Positions 36,311-46,767 of a DNA stretch of 64,000 bases are shown piece after piece; the first letter of the stretch is position 1; each line of letters begins with the position of its first letter. Location: assembly GCF_000312365.2 (NCBI RefSeq), contig NZ_HG003686.1, forward strand, positions 309,366-373,365, given 5' to 3'. A program made the position numbers and the translations under genes. The stretch comes from Anaerococcus provencensis. Lineage in GTDB: Bacteria > Bacillota > Clostridia > Tissierellales > Peptoniphilaceae. The notes under the pieces are model-generated. The model saw nothing but the letters and a program-made list of their open reading frames with translations, searched no databases and had not been told where the DNA came from.

Positions 36311-37762
36311 TTATTCAAAACTAATATTAAGTGAGTAATATTGATTACTATCTGTGACAGAAGTTCCATGCCAAATTAGCAAACCTTTACTTTCTAAATC
36401 TTTTAGCATTTGTCTACAAAAGGACTTGCTCCTATTAACTAATTCGGAGGCTTTGCTAGTATTAATTGTACTCCCACTATTGTACATGAAGTGTAATACC
36501 AATTTTTCTTCATCACGTAAATTATCAAAAAGTTCATCCGAAATAGATCTTTTAATATTATCTTCTACTCTTAAATTTCTATTTAAAATATTATTTTCTA
36601 AAATTAATAATACATTATCATTTGGTTCAGAATACGATGGATCTTTTAAAAAGAATCGTTCCATTTCAGAATATATTCTTTTTACTCCTTCATTCATCTC
36701 TTTGACCCAACCGAATTCACTTAGCACTCTAGCTATCCTCGGATTTCTTGAATATCTTTGGTGTAGTATATTTTCTATTGTAACTATATTAGGCAATAAT
36801 CCTGGACTAATAATTTCTAATCTATCATCAAATATTAATACTTTTATATGTTCTCCTCTTATTGAATAATTTCTGTGAGTTAGAGCATTTACTATACCTT
36901 CAAACCATGCAAATTCCGGGTATTCTGGCATTGATTTGAATTTCCCATCTTTATCAAGATATTGAAAATCACGGAGCTGAGTATTTATAAATTCTCTTGA
37001 ATCTCTTATAATATTTGGAATTGCACTATCAAAAGTTTTTTCTTTAATAATATTTATTTCAGTACCTACATTTTGATGCATGCCATTATACTTTATAACT
37101 CTAAGCCTAGCTTGTGGTAAAAATTTGCTTGGATTTTTACCAAAGAGCAAGATTCCTGCATTAGTGATATTACCATTGATAATAAAATTCCTAGCCTTTA
37201 GTACTTCTTCGTTTGTTAAATCGGTAGAATTCATTATTTTCTTATATTCGTTAATAAGGTCTTTATCAATATCTTCTATAGTTGCTCCAGAAACAATCTC
37301 ATCTTCGAAGAATCTTTGCCCTCTATCATATTGTAGCTGTAAAATTTGTTCGAAATTTAGTTCTTTTGATTTGTCATTTTGTCTTAAATATACTTTACCA
37401 TCATAAGATTTTATGACTCTATCTGTTGAAGGATCAATAGAAATTATAAGAATTTTATCCTCTTTACCTTTATTATTTTTTACATCAAGTAAATTAAACT
37501 TAACTTTAATAGGCGTTTCTCTTAATTCTGTAATGGCAATATTTCTGAACTCATCTATTTTATGAGCTTTATTATAATTAAAACCTGTAATATCACCATC
37601 ATCTTCTATACCAATTACTAACTGACCACCTTCAGCGTTTGCAAATGCAACTAAATGTTTTAGAATATATAATGGTTTTATTCTAGCACTTTTTCTATCA
37701 AAAAATTGATTTTCTCTTTGTTTAGAATAAAAAGAAATATTATTTAAAATTTCTTTATTCAT
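36311..37762 (-). CDS. AlbA_2 (Schlafen-like) domain ATP-binding protein
   Basis: A 483-residue protein. Residues about 15-130 are AlbA_2 (FFDRKSARIK, HLVAFANAEGGQLVIGIEDDG). The middle (about 280-390) is an HATPase_c_4 region with EGIVNALTHRNYS and SPGLLPN. A winged-helix part follows near the C terminus (EKLVLHFMYNSGSTINTSKASELVNRS). Such proteins are usually annotated as putative transcriptional regulators or RecG-like ATPases and are common in mobile or defence-rich regions. The MITE and 20-bp array on its 3' side suggest a variable locus. It appears monocistronic. The biological role is not known. Confidence 0.85.
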   Translation of the reverse strand: MNKEILNNISFYSKQRENQFFDRKSARIKPLYILKHLVAFANAEGGQLVIGIEDDGDITGFNYNKAHKIDEFRNIAITELRETPIKVKFNLLDVKNNKGKEDKILIISIDPSTDRVIKSYDGKVYLRQNDKSKELNFEQILQLQYDRGQRFFEDEIVSGATIEDIDKDLINEYKKIMNSTDLTNEEVLKARNFIINGNITNAGILLFGKNPSKFLPQARLRVIKYNGMHQNVGTEINIIKEKTFDSAIPNIIRDSREFINTQLRDFQYLDKDGKFKSMPEYPEFAWFEGIVNALTHRNYSIRGEHIKVLIFDDRLEIISPGLLPNIVTIENILHQRYSRNPRIARVLSEFGWVKEMNEGVKRIYSEMERFFLKDPSYSEPNDNVLLILENNILNRNLRVEDNIKRSISDELFDNLRDEEKLVLHFMYNSGSTINTSKASELVNRSKSFCRQMLKDLESKGLLIWHGTSVTDSNQYYSLNISFE

Positions 37763-37870
37763 TTTCTTATATTATCCCCTTTTATGCTTTATCATAAGAT
37801 TGATTTTAGATTGTTATTAATTTACCTATATTATAACGTTTATTAGGAAAAGTGCATAATATTTTGAATA

Positions 37871-37905
37871 TAAAAAAACAGAGACAGTATTAATACTTAT
37901 CTCTG
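37871..37905 (-). terminator. Terminator of the glucuronate operon
   Basis: On the minus strand CAGAGA...TCTCTG with an inner AGTATTAATACT, followed by TTTTTTTAT. It lies 15 nt after the kdgK stop. Confidence 0.88.
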
Positions 37906-37919
37906 GATTTTTATAAATA

Positions 37920-38909
37920 TTATCTTTGCACCAAAGTAGACCCACCCTTTGCTAGATTTTCTATTTCTTCTTTACTTACTATATTTGCATCTCCAGGAAT
38001 AGTGTGTTTCCATACGCTTGTAGCTGTGGCAAATTCTAGAGCTTCTTGGATAGGTTTTTCGTCCAATATTCCGCTTATAAGTCCTGTGGTAAAGGAGTCT
38101 CCGCCACCAACCCTATCTACTATGTCAAATTCATATTCTTTGCTAGTGTAGAGATTTTTGCCATCGTAAAGTTTGGCTTTTAGACTGTTATGGTTTGCTG
38201 AGTGGCTTGTTCTAAAGGTAGATGCTGCAATTTTTAAATCATATGTTTCTACCATTCTCTTTAGCAGATTTACATGTTCATCTGGGGCTAAGTTTTGGTC
38301 GATTTCTAGTAGAATATCTGGGGTAAATCCTATAACAATATCGGCATAAGGCAATAGTTTTGCCATTACTTGATTTGCTTTTTTCAAATCCCACATTTTT
38401 GCCCTATAGTTTACATCTATAACAATTTCAAGATTTTTTTCTTTGGCTTTTTTTAGAGCTTCTTCTGTTATTTGGGGAAGATTATCACTTATAGCAGGTG
38501 TGATTCCTGTCACTAGGAAGATATCCTTACCTGTAAAAATCTCATCCCAATCAAATTCTTCGGATTTGGCTGATGAAATAGCAGAATTTTTCCTGTCATA
38601 TATAACATTACTTGCTCTGACTGATGAACCTGTTTCTAGGAAATATAAGCCTAGTTTGTCTCCACCATATACTACGTACTTGGTGTTTACTCCAAATTGA
38701 CGTATAGAATTTATTGCTGCATGACCTAGGGCATTATCTGGAACTTTTGTGACATAATATGGATCATATCCGAGATTTGCTAGAGCCAAAGCAACATTTG
38801 CTTCTGCACCTCCGTAGTTTATGTCAAAATTTCTTGCTTGTAAAAATCTTTGGTAATTTGGAGGGGATAGCCTCATTAGAGCTTCCCCAAATGCTACAAT
38901 TTTTTTCAT
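37920..38909 (-). CDS. kdgK: 2-keto-3-deoxygluconate kinase (PfkB family)
   Basis: A 329-residue ribokinase-family enzyme. Substrate-binding NYGGAEANVALALANLGYD lies near the N terminus, and the catalytic signature DRVGGGDSFTTGLISG near residue 262. It phosphorylates KDG from mannonate dehydratase to KDPG for the aldolase encoded immediately upstream. The ATG abuts the eda stop codon, so the two are co-translated. It is the last gene of the locus before the terminator. Confidence 0.95.
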   Translation of the reverse strand: MKKIVAFGEALMRLSPPNYQRFLQARNFDINYGGAEANVALALANLGYDPYYVTKVPDNALGHAAINSIRQFGVNTKYVVYGGDKLGLYFLETGSSVRASNVIYDRKNSAISSAKSEEFDWDEIFTGKDIFLVTGITPAISDNLPQITEEALKKAKEKNLEIVIDVNYRAKMWDLKKANQVMAKLLPYADIVIGFTPDILLEIDQNLAPDEHVNLLKRMVETYDLKIAASTFRTSHSANHNSLKAKLYDGKNLYTSKEYEFDIVDRVGGGDSFTTGLISGILDEKPIQEALEFATATSVWKHTIPGDANIVSKEEIENLAKGGSTLVQR

Positions 38910-39536
38910 CTATTCCCTACATTCTGCTATTTTTGCTAGATATTTTTTGGCCTGCTCTACTATTTCATCGTGGCTACCTTTAACAAGATTTGATCCAGCG
39001 CCTACGGCAAATACTCCAGCAGCAAACCAATCTGCAATATTATCTAGGCTTACTCCACCTGTGGGCATAATATTAGCTTGTGGAAGTGGGCCGTGAATAG
39101 CTTTTACATAACTAGGGCCTGGAAGAGAACCTGGGAATAGTTTGATTAGATCAACTCCGTATTCTAGGGCTTTTGTCATTTCTGTAAATGTCATGCATCC
39201 AGGCATATAAGGTACTTGGTAAAGATTGCACATTTTAGCAACTTCTTCACTAAAACCTGGAGATACTATAAATTTTGCGCCATTTAATATAGCTAGTCTT
39301 GCTGTTGTGGCATCCATCACAGTTCCGGCTCCAAGAGTTGCTGTGTCTGGGAGTTGGTCCTTAAGTTCCTTGAATACATCTAGGGCGTTTGGTATTGTAA
39401 AGGTTACTTCTAGGATATCAATGCCACCATCGATGAGGGCCTTGCAATATCCTAAGGCTTCATCTTTGGAATTGCCCCTAATTACAGGAACAATTCCTAA
39501 CTCGTGAACTCTGTTTAGTACTTGATATTTTAACAA
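38910..39536 (-). CDS. eda: KDPG/KHG aldolase
   Basis: A 208-residue class I aldolase. GIVPVIRGNSKDEA and GGIDILEVTFTIPNA (catalytic Glu) are followed by the Schiff-base lysine in GVDLIKLFPGS. It cleaves KDPG to pyruvate and glyceraldehyde 3-phosphate. AGGAGG stands before the ATG, 9 nt after the uxaC stop. Confidence 0.96.
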   Translation of the reverse strand: MLKYQVLNRVHELGIVPVIRGNSKDEALGYCKALIDGGIDILEVTFTIPNALDVFKELKDQLPDTATLGAGTVMDATTARLAILNGAKFIVSPGFSEEVAKMCNLYQVPYMPGCMTFTEMTKALEYGVDLIKLFPGSLPGPSYVKAIHGPLPQANIMPTGGVSLDNIADWFAAGVFAVGAGSNLVKGSHDEIVEQAKKYLAKIAECRE

Positions 39537-39545
39537 AATAGCCTC

Positions 39546-40952
39546 CTATAATTTAATAATATTTTTGGCGTTATTAAAGCAGATATCTTCTATCATTTGT
39601 CCAAGGAATTGTTCATCCCATGGATATTCGCCGTCAGCAACGATTTGACCTACGAACCTACATAATAATCTTCTGTAATATTCGTGTCTAGGATATGATA
39701 GGAAGGATCTTGAATCTGTAATCATACCGATTGATTTTGCAAAGGCGCTAGTTGCTGACATTATTTTCATTTGTCCAAGCATTCCTTCTTTGTGGTCAAG
39801 ATGCCACCAACTTGGTCCAAGTTGAGCAGTTAGAACACCTTCATCATTTCCTCTATTAAATGAACCTGCTATTGTTGATACAGGGTAAAATTCAGCTTCA
39901 TTTAGTGGGAAAATAATAGTTCTTGGCAAGCCATTTATCTTTTCAATCTCATTTAGGAGATTGGCTAGATTTTCTGCATAGTATTGGTCGTTTGTAGCAT
40001 CTCCGCCAACATCGTGGCCTAGTTCTTCTTCTAGCTTGGTAGAATTATCGCGGATAACTCCTAGGTGAAGTTCCATAGCCCAGTCAAAGTCCTTATAATT
40101 TTTGCCTAGCCAAATCATAAGACTAGTTTTGTAGGCGTCTTCTTCTTTGATAGAAAGTATTTGGCCTGAAAGTTTTTTCTTGATAATATTGTCAATTTCC
40201 TCATCGCTTGCTTTTTCAAATGGGACGTATTTAAAGGCTTGATCGCTTGCTCCACATCCTTTTTCTTTGAAGAATTCCATTCTCTTGTAGAGGGCATCTT
40301 TCAAAGTTTTGAAGCACTTGATATCCACTCCAGATGCTTCTGAAAGCTTTTTGATGTAGGCACCATAGTCTTCCTTTTCTATGGCAATGGCCTTATCTGG
40401 TCTAAAGGCTGGTTTTACTATAGTTTCAAAAGACTCATCTTCTTCAAGTAAATCGTGGTAGTGGAGGTCATCAATTGGATCATTTGTTGTGCATACTGCA
40501 GCAACATTGCTCATTTTTATAAGGCCACGTGGTCTAAAATCATCTGTGGATAATTTTTCATTGGCAATCTTATAAATCTCTTCGGCAGTATCTTTTTCTA
40601 GGCAATAATCTATGCCAAAGTAGTTTTTAAGTTCCAAATGAGTCCAGTGGTAGATAGGGTTGCCTATTAGGTATGGCATAGTAGCAGCGTAAGCTTTGAA
40701 TTTATCAAAGTCATCCGCATCTCCTGTTATAAGTTCTTCGTCTACACCAACGGCCCTCATAACTCTCCACTTGTAGTGGTCTCCGCCAAGCCAAGCCTTT
40801 GTAATTGATTCGATTTTTTCGTTTTTATAAATTTCTTCAGCTTCAAGGTGGCAGTGCCAGTCAAAAATGGGCATATCTTTTGCGTAATTATGATATAAAG
40901 TCTTGGCGTATTCAGTGTTTAATAAAAAATCATCTGTCAAAAATTGTTTCAT
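39546..40952 (-). CDS. uxaC: Glucuronate isomerase
   Basis: A 468-residue enzyme of the amidohydrolase fold. The metal-binding start is PIFDWHCHLEAEEIY (around residue 28), and LGPSWWHLDHKEGM and MITDSRSFLSYPRHEYYRR are conserved family segments. It converts D-glucuronate to D-fructuronate. AAAGGAGCT lies before the ATG. 12 nt separate it from dctM, so uronate uptake and the first step share a transcript. Confidence 0.96.
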   Translation of the reverse strand: MKQFLTDDFLLNTEYAKTLYHNYAKDMPIFDWHCHLEAEEIYKNEKIESITKAWLGGDHYKWRVMRAVGVDEELITGDADDFDKFKAYAATMPYLIGNPIYHWTHLELKNYFGIDYCLEKDTAEEIYKIANEKLSTDDFRPRGLIKMSNVAAVCTTNDPIDDLHYHDLLEEDESFETIVKPAFRPDKAIAIEKEDYGAYIKKLSEASGVDIKCFKTLKDALYKRMEFFKEKGCGASDQAFKYVPFEKASDEEIDNIIKKKLSGQILSIKEEDAYKTSLMIWLGKNYKDFDWAMELHLGVIRDNSTKLEEELGHDVGGDATNDQYYAENLANLLNEIEKINGLPRTIIFPLNEAEFYPVSTIAGSFNRGNDEGVLTAQLGPSWWHLDHKEGMLGQMKIMSATSAFAKSIGMITDSRSFLSYPRHEYYRRLLCRFVGQIVADGEYPWDEQFLGQMIEDICFNNAKNIIKL

Positions 40953-40964
40953 GTTATAGCTCCT

Positions 40965-42266
40965 TTATAATAGTCCTGCGCTTTGTGGTAGGTGTAAGGA
41001 AATGGCAGGGACATAGGTTACAAGAATCAAACCAATTAATATGAAAGCATAGAATCTTAGCATATATGGCATAACTTTTTGTAACTTTGTATCTCCAACT
41101 TTAATTGCAACGAAAAGTGTGTTACCAACTGGTGGTGTGATGTTACCAATACATAGGTTGTAAACAATGATGATACCAAATTGTACAGGGTTCATACCAA
41201 ATGATTCCACGATTGGCAAAAATAATGGTGTAAATATTAAGATAGCTGGTGTAACATCCATAAAAGTTCCGGAAATTAATAAGATTATATTCATTATTAA
41301 TAGTAGGACTATTGGTGAACTAGTTACGGATAATAGAGCATTACCTATCATTTGTGGGATACCTGTAAAGGCCATTACCCAGGAAAGAATATTACTGACA
41401 CCAATCAAAAACACTACAATAGCGCTCATTTTTGCAGATTCTATCAAGATATCTATAATCTTATTAAAATTAAGGTTTTTATAAATTAAACCTAAGATTA
41501 GAGCGTAAATTACAGATATAGCTGAACCTTCTGTAGCAGTGAATACACCAGCTACGATACCACCTATTACTACAAAGATAAGTCCAAGGGCTGGAAGAGC
41601 ACGTAGGGTAGCTAGCCCAAGATTTGACCAAGAGAACTTACCCTCAACTCCTGTATAGCCTTTTTTGTGGGAAACAATAACTGCAACTATTGTACAACCC
41701 AAGGCCCATAAAAATCCTGGTAAATATCCAGCTAGGAATAAGGCTGCTATTGAAGTACCACCTGAAACTAGGGAATATGTGATTAGAGCATTGCTTGGTG
41801 GGATTAGTAAACCAGCTGGAGCACTTGCACCATTTGCTGCAGCTGATAGGGCTTTGTCATAGCCCATTTCTTCTTCACCTTGTTTTACCATAGAACCAAC
41901 AGCTGCTGCAGCAGCAGATGCTGATCCAGAAATTGCTCCAAATAGGGCATTGGCGCCAATATTTGTAACTAGTAAGGCACCTGGAAGTTTTCCAAGTATT
42001 GCCATTACGAAATCTACTAACCTTTTTGCTATACCACCCTCATTCATGAGGTTACCAGCTAGGATAAAAAACGGAATAGCTGTAAGGGTAAAGGAACTCA
42101 TTCCTACAAAGGTTCTTTGAGCTGCTGTTAGCACTGCAACCTTGAGTGGCACAGTAGCTAGGATTGTTACTATACTTGCTAGTCCTATTGAAAAGGCGAT
42201 TGGAACGCCCAGGATCAAAAGAGCCGCCAAAACTATTAATATTACTGCTAATGCTTGTCCACCCAT
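40965..42266 (-). CDS. dctM: TRAP transporter large permease (DctM)
   Basis: A 433-residue membrane protein with about 12 hydrophobic segments and family motifs IPFFILAGNLM, LFGAISGSASAAAAAVGS and IPPSNALI. It is the main channel of a TRAP system that uses a Na+ gradient to drive uptake. Its ATG is 2 nt after the dctQ stop. In this setting the substrate is likely glucuronate or a related hexuronate. Confidence 0.94.
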   Translation of the reverse strand: MGGQALAVILIVLAALLILGVPIAFSIGLASIVTILATVPLKVAVLTAAQRTFVGMSSFTLTAIPFFILAGNLMNEGGIAKRLVDFVMAILGKLPGALLVTNIGANALFGAISGSASAAAAAVGSMVKQGEEEMGYDKALSAAANGASAPAGLLIPPSNALITYSLVSGGTSIAALFLAGYLPGFLWALGCTIVAVIVSHKKGYTGVEGKFSWSNLGLATLRALPALGLIFVVIGGIVAGVFTATEGSAISVIYALILGLIYKNLNFNKIIDILIESAKMSAIVVFLIGVSNILSWVMAFTGIPQMIGNALLSVTSSPIVLLLIMNIILLISGTFMDVTPAILIFTPLFLPIVESFGMNPVQFGIIIVYNLCIGNITPPVGNTLFVAIKVGDTKLQKVMPYMLRFYAFILIGLILVTYVPAISLHLPQSAGLL

Positions 42267-42268
42267 TT

Positions 42269-42913
42269 TTACTCTCCTTTATCGCTTTCAATAACCACTT
42301 TATTATCATCCGTTTCGCTATTTGAAATAGAATAATTAGTGGTTTTTTTTGGACCAGCTACATTTTCTGTAAGGTTTTCATATTTTGCAACTTCACCTGC
42401 CTTGTTTACCTCGCGAGTTGAGGATTCGCTTGCAGATTCAGCTTTGATAAATTCAACTTCTCCGTTTATTATCATACGGATATTGTATACTGAATATATC
42501 ATATTTATAATTCCAGTAAGAGGAAGTGGAATATAGAACAGACCTATTGGAAGTCCTAGTGACGAAGTCATTTGATTTAGGGCAAGGCGGGTTATTCTGA
42601 TTCCTCCATAAGTTAATACTGCAAGAGAGAATAAGAAGATTATTACTTCAGAAAATATCGCGGCTTTCTTTTGGACGTTTGGACTCTTTGTGTCAACAAA
42701 TACTGGAATATTCATATGACCACGCTCGCTAACTATAAGACTTGCACCAAATAGGGTGGACCAAGCAAATAGATAACCAACTAGTTCTTCAGACCAAGTT
42801 GATGGATTTTTCAAAATATATCTTGTAAAGACTTGCCAAACAACTAAGATAAGCATGACAAATAGAGTTACAGCTGATAAAAATTTCATTGTTTTATCTA
42901 AAACTTTTCTCAT
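42269..42913 (-). CDS. dctQ: TRAP transporter small permease (DctQ) with C-terminal extension
   Basis: A 214-residue protein. Residues about 1-160 are a usual DctQ with four membrane segments and the motif WSEELVGYLFAWSTLFGA. The last ~50 residues (after INGEVEFIK) are a hydrophilic Ser/Glu/Asn/Lys tail not typical of the family. Its start overlaps the dctP stop (ATGA). Confidence 0.88.
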   Translation of the reverse strand: MRKVLDKTMKFLSAVTLFVMLILVVWQVFTRYILKNPSTWSEELVGYLFAWSTLFGASLIVSERGHMNIPVFVDTKSPNVQKKAAIFSEVIIFLFSLAVLTYGGIRITRLALNQMTSSLGLPIGLFYIPLPLTGIINMIYSVYNIRMIINGEVEFIKAESASESSTREVNKAGEVAKYENLTENVAGPKKTTNYSISNSETDDNKVVIESDKGE

Positions 42914-43950
42914 TGTTTGGCCTCCTTTTGTGCTGGGAATTCTTTGTTATATTCTTGAATTTTATCATAGTAAGGTTGAAGTTTAGTATTTCTTTGTAAA
43001 ACCTCTTTTGTTAGTGGGGCAACTTTTTCTACAAATTCACTTTGATCTGGGTAGATGAATTCTACTCCTTGGTCATTGGCTGCCTTTTCTTTGGCATTTT
43101 CAACTGCAGTGACCCATTCTTTTCTTTGCTCCTCACTTAATATTTTAAATCCTTCTTCAAATATAGCTTTTTCATCTTCTGGCAAATCATTTAGCCATTC
43201 GTAGTTTGCAATTACTATATCTGGAACCATTTGGTGCATATCGTATGAGTAGTATTTACAAATATCGCCGTGGCCATTGTCAGTTAGAGACATTTCGTTA
43301 TTCTCAGCTCCATCTATAATTCCTGCTTGAAGGGCTGTATAAACCTCTCCAAATCCCATAGGAGAAGCTGAACCTCCTAACAAACTCATCATTTTTACAT
43401 TTGTAGGAGATTGTTGGACTCTGATTTTTAGCCCTTTGAGGTCATCAGCTGATTTTATTGGACGATCTTTTGTATAAAAAGACCTACTTCCGGCATCTAA
43501 CCAAGTAACAGCTTGGAAACCTGCATCCTTAGTGGATGTAAAAATTGGATTAGTAATTTCGGGATCGTCCATTACATGGTGGTATGACTCAGCTGATGCA
43601 AATAAGTATGGTAGATTAAATATCTCGTAAACGTCATCAAATGTTTCAAGTATGGCATTACTTGCTACACAAATATTGATTGCGCCAGTTTGTGTAAGTT
43701 GAACCATATCGGTTTGTGAGCCCAAAAGTTCTGATGGGAAAACTTGCACATCGTATTTGTCGCCCAAGTTTTCTTCTATGTATTTTTCAAATGCTAATAG
43801 ACCAATATGAGTAGGGTGCTTTTGGGATTGGTTGTGACCCACTCTTATTATTGTTTTATTGCTATCTGCTTGACTATTGTTTGATCCACATCCTGTTAGG
43901 ACAAGGATTAAAAGCATGCATACAGCTAAAAAATGTTTTTTAAATTTCAT
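42910..43950 (-). CDS. dctP: TRAP transporter substrate-binding lipoprotein (DctP)
   Basis: A 346-residue lipoprotein; lipobox LTGC (Cys21). The DctP fold shows VGHNQSQKHPTHIGL, the conserved arginine segment LKGLKIRVQQSPTNVKMMSLLGGSASPM, and GEVYTALQAGIIDGAENN. It delivers substrate to the DctQM pair; uronates are common for this type. AGAGGATAAA precedes the ATG. A hairpin separates it from uxuA, which may tune expression. Confidence 0.93.
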   Translation of the reverse strand: MKFKKHFLAVCMLLILVLTGCGSNNSQADSNKTIIRVGHNQSQKHPTHIGLLAFEKYIEENLGDKYDVQVFPSELLGSQTDMVQLTQTGAINICVASNAILETFDDVYEIFNLPYLFASAESYHHVMDDPEITNPIFTSTKDAGFQAVTWLDAGSRSFYTKDRPIKSADDLKGLKIRVQQSPTNVKMMSLLGGSASPMGFGEVYTALQAGIIDGAENNEMSLTDNGHGDICKYYSYDMHQMVPDIVIANYEWLNDLPEDEKAIFEEGFKILSEEQRKEWVTAVENAKEKAANDQGVEFIYPDQSEFVEKVAPLTKEVLQRNTKLQPYYDKIQEYNKEFPAQKEAKQ

Positions 43951-43975
43951 ATTTTATCCTCTATATTTGGCAAGA

Positions 43976-43995
43976 AGCCTGGGATAAGCCAGGCT
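43976..43995 (-). promoter_or_regulatory. Intercistronic hairpin between uxuA and dctP
   Basis: AGCCTGG-N6-CCAGGCT on either strand; on the minus strand only TCTT follows, so it is a weak terminator or an mRNA-stabilising/processing hairpin. Confidence 0.6.
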
Positions 43996-44004
43996 ATCTT
44001 TACA

Positions 44005-45102
44005 TTATTCATTTTTTTCTTTTGCGCCGTATCTTTCTTTATCTTTTTCTATAGCTTCCCATAGGCCGTTTAGGTAAGTTACCCCTAGGGCTCTGTCGTA
44101 TAAGCCATATCCAGCTCTTCCTTCTTCGCCCCAGATCATACGTCCATGGTCTGGCCTGATGTATCCATCAAAGCCTGCATCGGATAGGGATTTCATTATT
44201 TCATACATATCTAATGATCCGCAGTCGCTCTTATGAGCTGCTTCGTAGAATTTTTTATCTCCTGTAAATTTGATGTTTCTAGCGTGAACCGCTCCGATTT
44301 TGCCTCTTTTTGCAAAATCGTATAGGATAGATGCTACATCATTTTCCTTGCGACTACCTAGAGAACCTGTACATACACAAAGGGTGTTTGCTGGACTATC
44401 TACCAAGTTTACTATTTTTTCTAGATCTTCTACAGTTGATGTGATTCTTGGAATATCAAAGATTGGCCAAGCTGGATCATCTGGGTGAACAGCCATTTTG
44501 ATACCTACTTCTTCACAAGTTGGCAATATTGCTTCTAGGAAATACTTGTAGTTTTCGCGTAGTTTATCTTCATCGATTGACTCGTATTGTTTTAAAACTT
44601 CTTCTAATAGCTCTAATCTTTCTGGCTCCCATCCAGGAAGTTCAAAGTCTCCAGCTCCTTCAAGAATCCCATCTACCATATCACGTGGTGTAAGGCCTTC
44701 TACCATTTTTTGGTCGAAGGCAAGGGTATTTGATCCGTCAGGAAGTTGGTGTTTCAATTCTGTTTTGACCCAGTCAAATACTGGCATGAAGTTATAAATG
44801 ACAACTTTAACTCCACATTCTGCTACATTTCTTAGAGATTGTTTGTAGTTTTCGATGTATTTGTCACGGCTATCTAGACCCATTTTAATATCTTCATGAA
44901 CGTTGATTGATTCGATTACTTCGCACTTTAGTCCTGCTGCATGGCAATCATCGACATACTTTTGGAAGATTTCCTTATCCCAAACTTCACCAGCTTCAAA
45001 TTCGTTCATCATAGCCATTACGCCATCAACCCCAGGGATTTGGCCGATGTATTCTAGGCTAATTGGATCGTCGTTACCATAGTGTCTAAAAGTCATTTTC
45101 AT
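44005..45102 (-). CDS. uxuA: Mannonate dehydratase
   Basis: A 365-residue enzyme; the family start MKMTFRHYG fits the ATG at 45100-45102, which overlaps the uxuB stop as ATGA and has AAGGAA nine bases before it. An ATG two codons earlier lies too close to the RBS. Metal-site segments include [25 protein letters not shown] and [14 protein letters not shown]. It converts D-mannonate to KDG. It is translated together with uxuB. Confidence 0.95.
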   Translation of the reverse strand: MKMTFRHYGNDDPISLEYIGQIPGVDGVMAMMNEFEAGEVWDKEIFQKYVDDCHAAGLKCEVIESINVHEDIKMGLDSRDKYIENYKQSLRNVAECGVKVVIYNFMPVFDWVKTELKHQLPDGSNTLAFDQKMVEGLTPRDMVDGILEGAGDFELPGWEPERLELLEEVLKQYESIDEDKLRENYKYFLEAILPTCEEVGIKMAVHPDDPAWPIFDIPRITSTVEDLEKIVNLVDSPANTLCVCTGSLGSRKENDVASILYDFAKRGKIGAVHARNIKFTGDKKFYEAAHKSDCGSLDMYEIMKSLSDAGFDGYIRPDHGRMIWGEEGRAGYGLYDRALGVTYLNGLWEAIEKDKERYGAKEKNE

Positions 45103-46700
45103 AAGCATATTTCCTTTCTATAATTTAGGTATTTTTCTAGGGTTGCTCTTACAGCACCTGGACCAGCAGATAGTTCTCTAAAGAACTTGATGATTTTGTC
45201 ATCAAGGTCAGCTTCTATGAGGTTTACACCAAATATTTTTTCATTTGATAAAAGTTCCTTGATAGCTGATATATCTTCTATTTCTCCAAGTTTCATTGAT
45301 GAAAATATCTCTTCTAGTTCGTCCATTAATGGATCTGGAGATAGTTCAAATTCATTGCCCTTATCATCAATTGCCATGAGGTATCTGAGCCAACCAGCTA
45401 TGGCAAGTGGTATATATGTTAAGCTTGCAGCATCTTTACCCTCATCATTCATGTAGCCTTTGATGGTTTGTCCAAATCTTACAGACATTTTTTGGCTTGT
45501 ATCTGTAGCTATTCTTTGTGGGGTATCTGGCATATATGGGTTTGGAAGTCTTATATTTATTACCTCATCTATGAAGTCTTGTGGGTTGATGATGCCTGGG
45601 TTAATTACAACGGGAAGTCCTTCTTCATAACCTATTTTCTTGATGAGCTTTACCAACTCTTCATCTTTCATTTCTTCAGCTATTGATTGGTAATCTAATA
45701 TGCAGCCATAGGTTGCAAGGGTTGTATGGAGTGGGTTTAGGCAAGTTGTAACTTTCATAGTCTCAACATTGTTGACTGTGTCACGGTCAGCCATGTAAAC
45801 TCCACCTTCTTCAAATGGAGGGCGACCATTTTTGAAATTGTCTTCAATTACCAAATATTCTGCTTCTTCAGAGTTTACAAATGGGGCGATGTAAGTGTTT
45901 TTGCCTGTTATGACTGTGTCCATATTAGTAAATCCAAGCTCTTCAACATAATCTTTAACTACATCAGCTGGCCTTGGTGTGATTTTGTCAATCATTGAAA
46001 GAGGGAATGAAATATCATTATTAAGATAATCAATAAATCCTTCATCTACTTTGCCATTATCCTTCCAAGCTTGTCCTATCATCATGACAGATTTTTTGAC
46101 CAAGTCCCCATTGTGGCTTGCATTATCAAGGCTAAGGAGGGTTAGTGGAGCCTTGCTATCCTTGTATCTTTCGTAAAGAAGATTTGTAACTATACTCATT
46201 AGGTGCTTTGCATCCTTTGGATCGCCTTCCATATCAGCCTTTACTACATCCATAAGCTCGCCATTTGATGCATAAAGATTGTAACCTTTTTCAGTGATTG
46301 TAAAGCTCATAAGTTCCAAATTTTTATTTAGGGCTATTTCCTTGATCCTATCTTTGTCAGCAAGAGTTAGGGCTTCAGCAAGGTTTGCTATTAAGTTTGT
46401 ATCAAAGTTTCCATCTTTGTGGAGGGTTACTGAGAGGGCTAGGTTATCATATGGTTTATAGATTCTGTCGATGATTTCTGTATCAAATGTTTCAACAACA
46501 GAAATTCCTCTGTCAAATTTGCCGGATTCAATCATATCTTGACCAACCCTTGCAATGAATCCACGGAAGATATTTCCTGAACCAAAGGCCAACCATTTTG
46601 GGTCTTTGATTGAATCATCACGTAGCTTTTTGATATCATAGCTTGGTGTGTGGTCGATTTTTTCCTTGTATTGATCAAAATTTTGAAGTGTTAAGTCCAT
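45099..46700 (-). CDS. uxuB: Fructuronate reductase (mannitol dehydrogenase family)
   Basis: A 533-residue NAD-dependent polyol dehydrogenase. The Rossmann entry is [22 protein letters not shown]. The catalytic lysine region is near [17 protein letters not shown] and [17 protein letters not shown]. In this context it reduces fructuronate to mannonate. AAGGAATA stands before the ATG. A hairpin at 46734-46759 separates it from gusA. Confidence 0.93.
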   Translation of the reverse strand: MDLTLQNFDQYKEKIDHTPSYDIKKLRDDSIKDPKWLAFGSGNIFRGFIARVGQDMIESGKFDRGISVVETFDTEIIDRIYKPYDNLALSVTLHKDGNFDTNLIANLAEALTLADKDRIKEIALNKNLELMSFTITEKGYNLYASNGELMDVVKADMEGDPKDAKHLMSIVTNLLYERYKDSKAPLTLLSLDNASHNGDLVKKSVMMIGQAWKDNGKVDEGFIDYLNNDISFPLSMIDKITPRPADVVKDYVEELGFTNMDTVITGKNTYIAPFVNSEEAEYLVIEDNFKNGRPPFEEGGVYMADRDTVNNVETMKVTTCLNPLHTTLATYGCILDYQSIAEEMKDEELVKLIKKIGYEEGLPVVINPGIINPQDFIDEVINIRLPNPYMPDTPQRIATDTSQKMSVRFGQTIKGYMNDEGKDAASLTYIPLAIAGWLRYLMAIDDKGNEFELSPDPLMDELEEIFSSMKLGEIEDISAIKELLSNEKIFGVNLIEADLDDKIIKFFRELSAGPGAVRATLEKYLNYRKEICL

Positions 46701-46733
46701 TTTTATTCCTTTCTTATTTAAAAATATATTTAA

Positions 46734-46759
46734 AAGCCCAACCTGGCTAGGCTAGGCTT
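46734..46759 (-). promoter_or_regulatory. Intercistronic hairpin between gusA and uxuB
   Basis: On the minus strand AAGCCTAGCC...GGGCTTTTAAAT. The loop is large and the T run short, so partial termination or processing is as likely as a full stop. Confidence 0.55.
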
Positions 46760-46767
46760 AGAACTAC

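Noticed and set aside
36311..37762. Phage or plasmid island around the AlbA_2 gene
   Set aside because: No integrase, transposase, replication or phage structural gene is present; only the MITE and repeat suggest variability.
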